A stretch of DNA of 46,094 nucleotides from Pseudomonadota bacterium (GTDB lineage Bacteria > Pseudomonadota > Alphaproteobacteria > Rhizobiales > Xanthobacteraceae), in contig QEVP01000018.1 in the NCBI GenBank assembly GCA_003576765.1, forward strand, positions 1 to 46,094. The letters run 5' to 3'. This document shows positions 43,480-46,094 of this stretch, piece after piece; within the stretch, counting starts at the first letter, position 1; each line of letters begins with the position of its first letter. Both the position numbers and the translations under genes were made by a program. The notes below the pieces were generated by a model. That model was not told the DNA's origin. It did not search any database and saw nothing but the letters and a program-made list of their open reading frames with translations.

Positions 43480-44646
43480 TCAAGCCTCCAGGATCATGGC
43501 GGCACTGGTGCCCCAGTTGCGGCCATAGGGAATGACGCCGATGCCGGTGACGAGCGCGGTCTTCGGCGCCTTGACCTGACGCTTGCCGCCCTCGCCGAAT
43601 AGCTGGCGCACCGCTTCGGCGAGGTTCAGGCCGCCGCTGGCGAGACCCGGCTGGCCGGCGGAAATCTGTCCGCCGCCGGTATTGAGCGGAATGTTGCCCT
43701 GGTAGGAGATATCGTTGGCGAGGATGAAGTCGCTGCCTTCGCCGCGCTCACAGAAGCCGAAATCCTCGAACTGCATCAGCACCGCGATGGTGAAGTCGTC
43801 ATAGGGCTGGAACATCGAGATATCGGACGGTTTCAGGCCCGCCTTGGCGAACACCTTCGGCGCGATCCGGGCGAAGCCAGTCTCGGTGATGTCCGGGCAG
43901 GACTGATTGCCGTTGACGTTGGTCAGCTCCGCATAGGCCGCCGGGCGTACCGTCTTCTTGAGGCCGATCTGATTGGCCCGCGCCTGCGTCATCACCAGAA
44001 AGGCGTTGGCGCCGTCGCAGAACATCACCGAATCGAGCATGCGCAGCGGATCGGCGACGACGCGCGAGGACAGATAGTCCTCCTTGGTCATCGGCTTCTT
44101 GAATTTCTCAAGCGCATTGTCATTAAGCAGCGCATGCTCGCGCTGCACGGTCGCAATCTTGGCCAACGCCTCCTCTTTAAGATCGTATTGATAGGCGTAG
44201 CGGTTCATCAACAGCCCGAACATGGCCGGCGGCCCCTGAACGCCGACCGGATCCTGAAATTCGCCGCGGAAGGCGCCGTAATTGGCGCGCCAGCTCGTGC
44301 TCGGCGCATCCGCCGACAGTACCAAGGCCACCTCGCAGTAGCCGTCGCGAATGGCCGACATCGCGCGCGCGACCCCGCCGGTGGCCGAGCAGCCGCCGAT
44401 GCCGCCGTAGTTCAGCCAAGTCGGCGAGATGCCCAGCGCATCAGCCATGTACACGGCGAAGAACGGGTTCGATGCCTCGCTGAGCGGCACTGTCACCGAC
44501 ATGCCATCGATAATGTCCTTGTCGATGCCGGTCGATTCGATCAGCGCCGCCAGCGCCTCGCCGGCGAAGTCATAGGCGCTGCGGCCCGAGCGAAATACCA
44601 CCGGCGTCTCCGAATAGCCGGCAATCACGATGTCGCCTGTACTCAT
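43480..44646 (-). CDS. Thiolase-fold protein (acetyl-CoA acetyltransferase / SCP-x / Ltp2 group)
   Basis: This 388-residue protein has the thiolase fold. The nucleophile-position Cys is plausibly C86 (GGIGGCSATGG). The C-terminal loop that normally reads GHPxG is SAGQPG here, so the second catalytic residue is Gln instead of His. With a DUF35 partner directly downstream this points to the Ltp2/BbsB-type group, some of which are retro-aldolases. ATG 44646 is chosen (GGAG at good spacing) over a GTG at 44661. It follows the crotonase by four bases. Product and substrate are unknown. Confidence 0.85.
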   Translation of the reverse strand: MSTGDIVIAGYSETPVVFRSGRSAYDFAGEALAALIESTGIDKDIIDGMSVTVPLSEASNPFFAVYMADALGISPTWLNYGGIGGCSATGGVARAMSAIRDGYCEVALVLSADAPSTSWRANYGAFRGEFQDPVGVQGPPAMFGLLMNRYAYQYDLKEEALAKIATVQREHALLNDNALEKFKKPMTKEDYLSSRVVADPLRMLDSVMFCDGANAFLVMTQARANQIGLKKTVRPAAYAELTNVNGNQSCPDITETGFARIAPKVFAKAGLKPSDISMFQPYDDFTIAVLMQFEDFGFCERGEGSDFILANDISYQGNIPLNTGGGQISAGQPGLASGGLNLAEAVRQLFGEGGKRQVKAPKTALVTGIGVIPYGRNWGTSAAMILEA

Positions 44647-44650
44647 CACG

Positions 44651-45445
44651 TCATTCTCCACGGAATTGCGGGGGCCGCTTCTCGCGGAAGGCTTGCAGTC
44701 CCTCCTTCCGGTCAGCGGTGAAATACAGCATGAACGACACGTCGGCCTCCGCGATCATGCCATCCTGAAGCGACATGTCCTCGCCGCGATCGATCACGCT
44801 CTTGGTGAACATCACCGGCAGCGGCGCATTGGTGGCGATCGCCGCGGCCAACTCGCGCGCCCTATCGAGCGCCTGCCCGGCCGGCGTGACATGATTGACG
44901 AGGCGCATCTCGCGCGCTTCCGCCGCGGTGATGCGCCGCCCGGTCCACATCAGTTCCTTGGCCAGCGGCTTGCCGATCAGCCGCGACAAGGTCTGCGTGC
45001 CGCCGCCACCCGGCATCAAACCGAGCTTGATCTCGGGCAGGCCGAACTTCGCCGTCTCGGCAGCCACGATGATGTCGCCAGCCAGCGCCAGCTCCAGCCC
45101 GCCGCCGAGCGCAAATCCCTCCACCGCGCTGATCACCGGCTTTGTGTAGGCCGGCAGTTCGCGAAACAGCCGGTTCACCCTGCGCGCGCGGCGACGATAG
45201 CGGTAAAAATCAAAATACTCGTTGTCCTTGATCTGGAACTCGCTGGTATCGATGCCGGTACAGAACGCCTTGTCGCTGCCGCACAGGATCACTGCGGCGC
45301 AATCGCGCTCGAACTCAACCGCCTCCATCGCATGCAGGATGTTCTCGGCGGTCTTCTCCCGGATCGAATTCAGCTTCTCGGGGCGGTTGATCTGAATCTC
45401 GAGCCATCCCGCGCCGCGCGTCACGGCGATATCTTCATAATTCAC
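44651..45445 (-). CDS. Enoyl-CoA hydratase/isomerase family protein
   Basis: This 264-residue crotonase has both catalytic glutamates (E118 in GGGLELALAGD, E138 in FGLPEIKLG) and the oxyanion loop FCTGIDTSEF. The start is GTG at 45445 with GGGAG upstream. It is first in the run crotonase-thiolase-DUF35-ligase-aldehyde dehydrogenase. Hydration of an enoyl-CoA followed by C-C cleavage by the thiolase-like protein would be a coherent side-chain shortening module. Confidence 0.88.
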   Translation of the reverse strand: MNYEDIAVTRGAGWLEIQINRPEKLNSIREKTAENILHAMEAVEFERDCAAVILCGSDKAFCTGIDTSEFQIKDNEYFDFYRYRRRARRVNRLFRELPAYTKPVISAVEGFALGGGLELALAGDIIVAAETAKFGLPEIKLGLMPGGGGTQTLSRLIGKPLAKELMWTGRRITAAEAREMRLVNHVTPAGQALDRARELAAAIATNAPLPVMFTKSVIDRGEDMSLQDGMIAEADVSFMLYFTADRKEGLQAFREKRPPQFRGE

Positions 45446-45476
45446 ATTGCACTCCCGCGTCGCTCACTTGCTTGCT

Positions 45477-46094
45477 TCACTCGCTGTCCTGCTCACCCAT
45501 CGCCGCGGCGATGCGGCCGTGCAGCGCAGCCCGCCTCTCGCCGTCGATCCGGTCGTCGTCAACGATCCGTTCTTCCAGCACCATCGATGCGCCATGCTCG
45601 AGCACCAGCACGCGGTCCGCCATCTCGATGGCATCGTCGATGCGGTGCGTGACGAACAGGCATGTCTTGTTGAACTCGCGGACGACGCGGCTGAAATCCG
45701 CGCGCAGCGCCTTCGAGGTAACGTGATCGAGCTGACTGAACGATTCATCGAGCAGAACGAGCTCCGGATCGACGGCGAGCGCCCGCGCCAGCGATACGCG
45801 CTGCCGCATGCCGCCAGACAGCTCGTGAACATACTTGTCCTCAGCGCCGCCAAGACCGACCCGGGCCAGCCATGTCCTGGCGACGCCAAGTGCCTCCGCC
45901 TTTGACTTGCCAAGAATGCGCAAGCCGAGGCTGGCATTCTCGACCGCCGTCATCCACGGCAGCAGGCGATCCTGCTGAAAGCTGACCGACAGCCTGCCGC
46001 GCAGCTTCTTGAACTCCGCGTAAGGATCGAACCCGGCCACGCGGATCGATCCGGAATCGTAGGATAGGTTGCCCATGATCATATTCAGTACCGT
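45477..46094 (-). CDS. ABC transporter ATPase, nitrate/sulfonate/taurine type, N-terminus outside window
   Basis: This is the C-terminal 205 codons of an SsuB/TauB/NrtD-like ATPase. The frame runs off the right edge reading TVLNMIMGN, the residues just after Walker A, so about 50 residues are missing. Present are the Q-loop VSFQQDRLLPW, signature HELSGGMRQRVSLARAL and Walker B LVLLDESFSQLDH (Ser in place of the usual Pro). It ends 31 bases before the crotonase, so it could be co-transcribed with it, the permease and receptor lying beyond the window. Ligands of this group include sulfonates and aromatic acids. Confidence 0.9.
   Translation of the reverse strand, partial: TVLNMIMGNLSYDSGSIRVAGFDPYAEFKKLRGRLSVSFQQDRLLPWMTAVENASLGLRILGKSKAEALGVARTWLARVGLGGAEDKYVHELSGGMRQRVSLARALAVDPELVLLDESFSQLDHVTSKALRADFSRVVREFNKTCLFVTHRIDDAIEMADRVLVLEHGASMVLEERIVDDDRIDGERRAALHGRIAAAMGEQDSE

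Overview
The window reads as chromosome of a high-GC alphaproteobacterium of the order Hyphomicrobiales (Rhizobiales), most likely a Bradyrhizobium / Rhodopseudomonas / Afipia / Xanthobacteraceae-type organism. The grounds are GC-rich codon use throughout, two copies of intergenic repeats of a kind I associate with that group, a phasin next to a small DUF6489-type gene, and an abundance of Liv-type ABC transporters, acyl-CoA ligases and LysR regulators. No rRNA, tRNA, CRISPR array, phage or insertion-sequence gene was seen.

Layout. 1-218: 3' end of moaA. 0.4-4.1 kb: a DctQ/DctM TRAP transporter (+) facing a TakP-like binding protein (-) across a shared terminator. 4.3-7.1 kb: Mrp/ApbC Fe-S carrier, a beta-hydroxyacid dehydrogenase and a YbaK-type deacylase. 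7.2-11.1 kb: TonB-dependent receptor and secreted cupin, divergent from a GlcG/HbpS-like gene across a 612-bp repeat-rich spacer. 11.2-17 kb: GabD-type succinate-semialdehyde dehydrogenase, DUF445 protein, phasin, DUF6489 protein and an unusual AGE-epimerase/HAD-phosphatase fusion.

17-36 kb is one long unidirectional (-) run. Read in the direction of transcription it holds an AraC regulator, a molybdenum hydroxylase (CoxL-CoxG fusion, CoxM, CoxS), an acyl-CoA synthetase, a crotonase, a complete LivKHMGF transporter, a second Liv transporter with LivM and LivG fused, an SDR and a BKACE (DUF849) enzyme. Beside it, 36-40 kb holds LysR (-), then UbiD, UbiX and a second LysR (+). 40-45.4 kb is another (-) operon: crotonase, thiolase-like protein, DUF35 protein, acyl-CoA synthetase, aldehyde dehydrogenase. 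The right edge cuts an SsuB/TauB-type ABC ATPase.

How the genes may work together. The combination UbiD + UbiX, CoA ligase, three-subunit Mo hydroxylase, crotonase and LysR is the gene set of the hmf pathway of Cupriavidus basilensis HMF14: 2,5-furandicarboxylate to 2-furoate to 2-furoyl-CoA to 5-hydroxy-2-furoyl-CoA to 2-oxoglutarate. I therefore infer, without proof, that 28.2-39.1 kb is a furan-carboxylate (or related heteroaromatic acid) catabolic locus with dedicated uptake. The Liv transporters would import the acid, and the 40-45 kb operon would handle a related side-chain or aldehyde substrate. Every substrate assignment here is inference from families and gene order.
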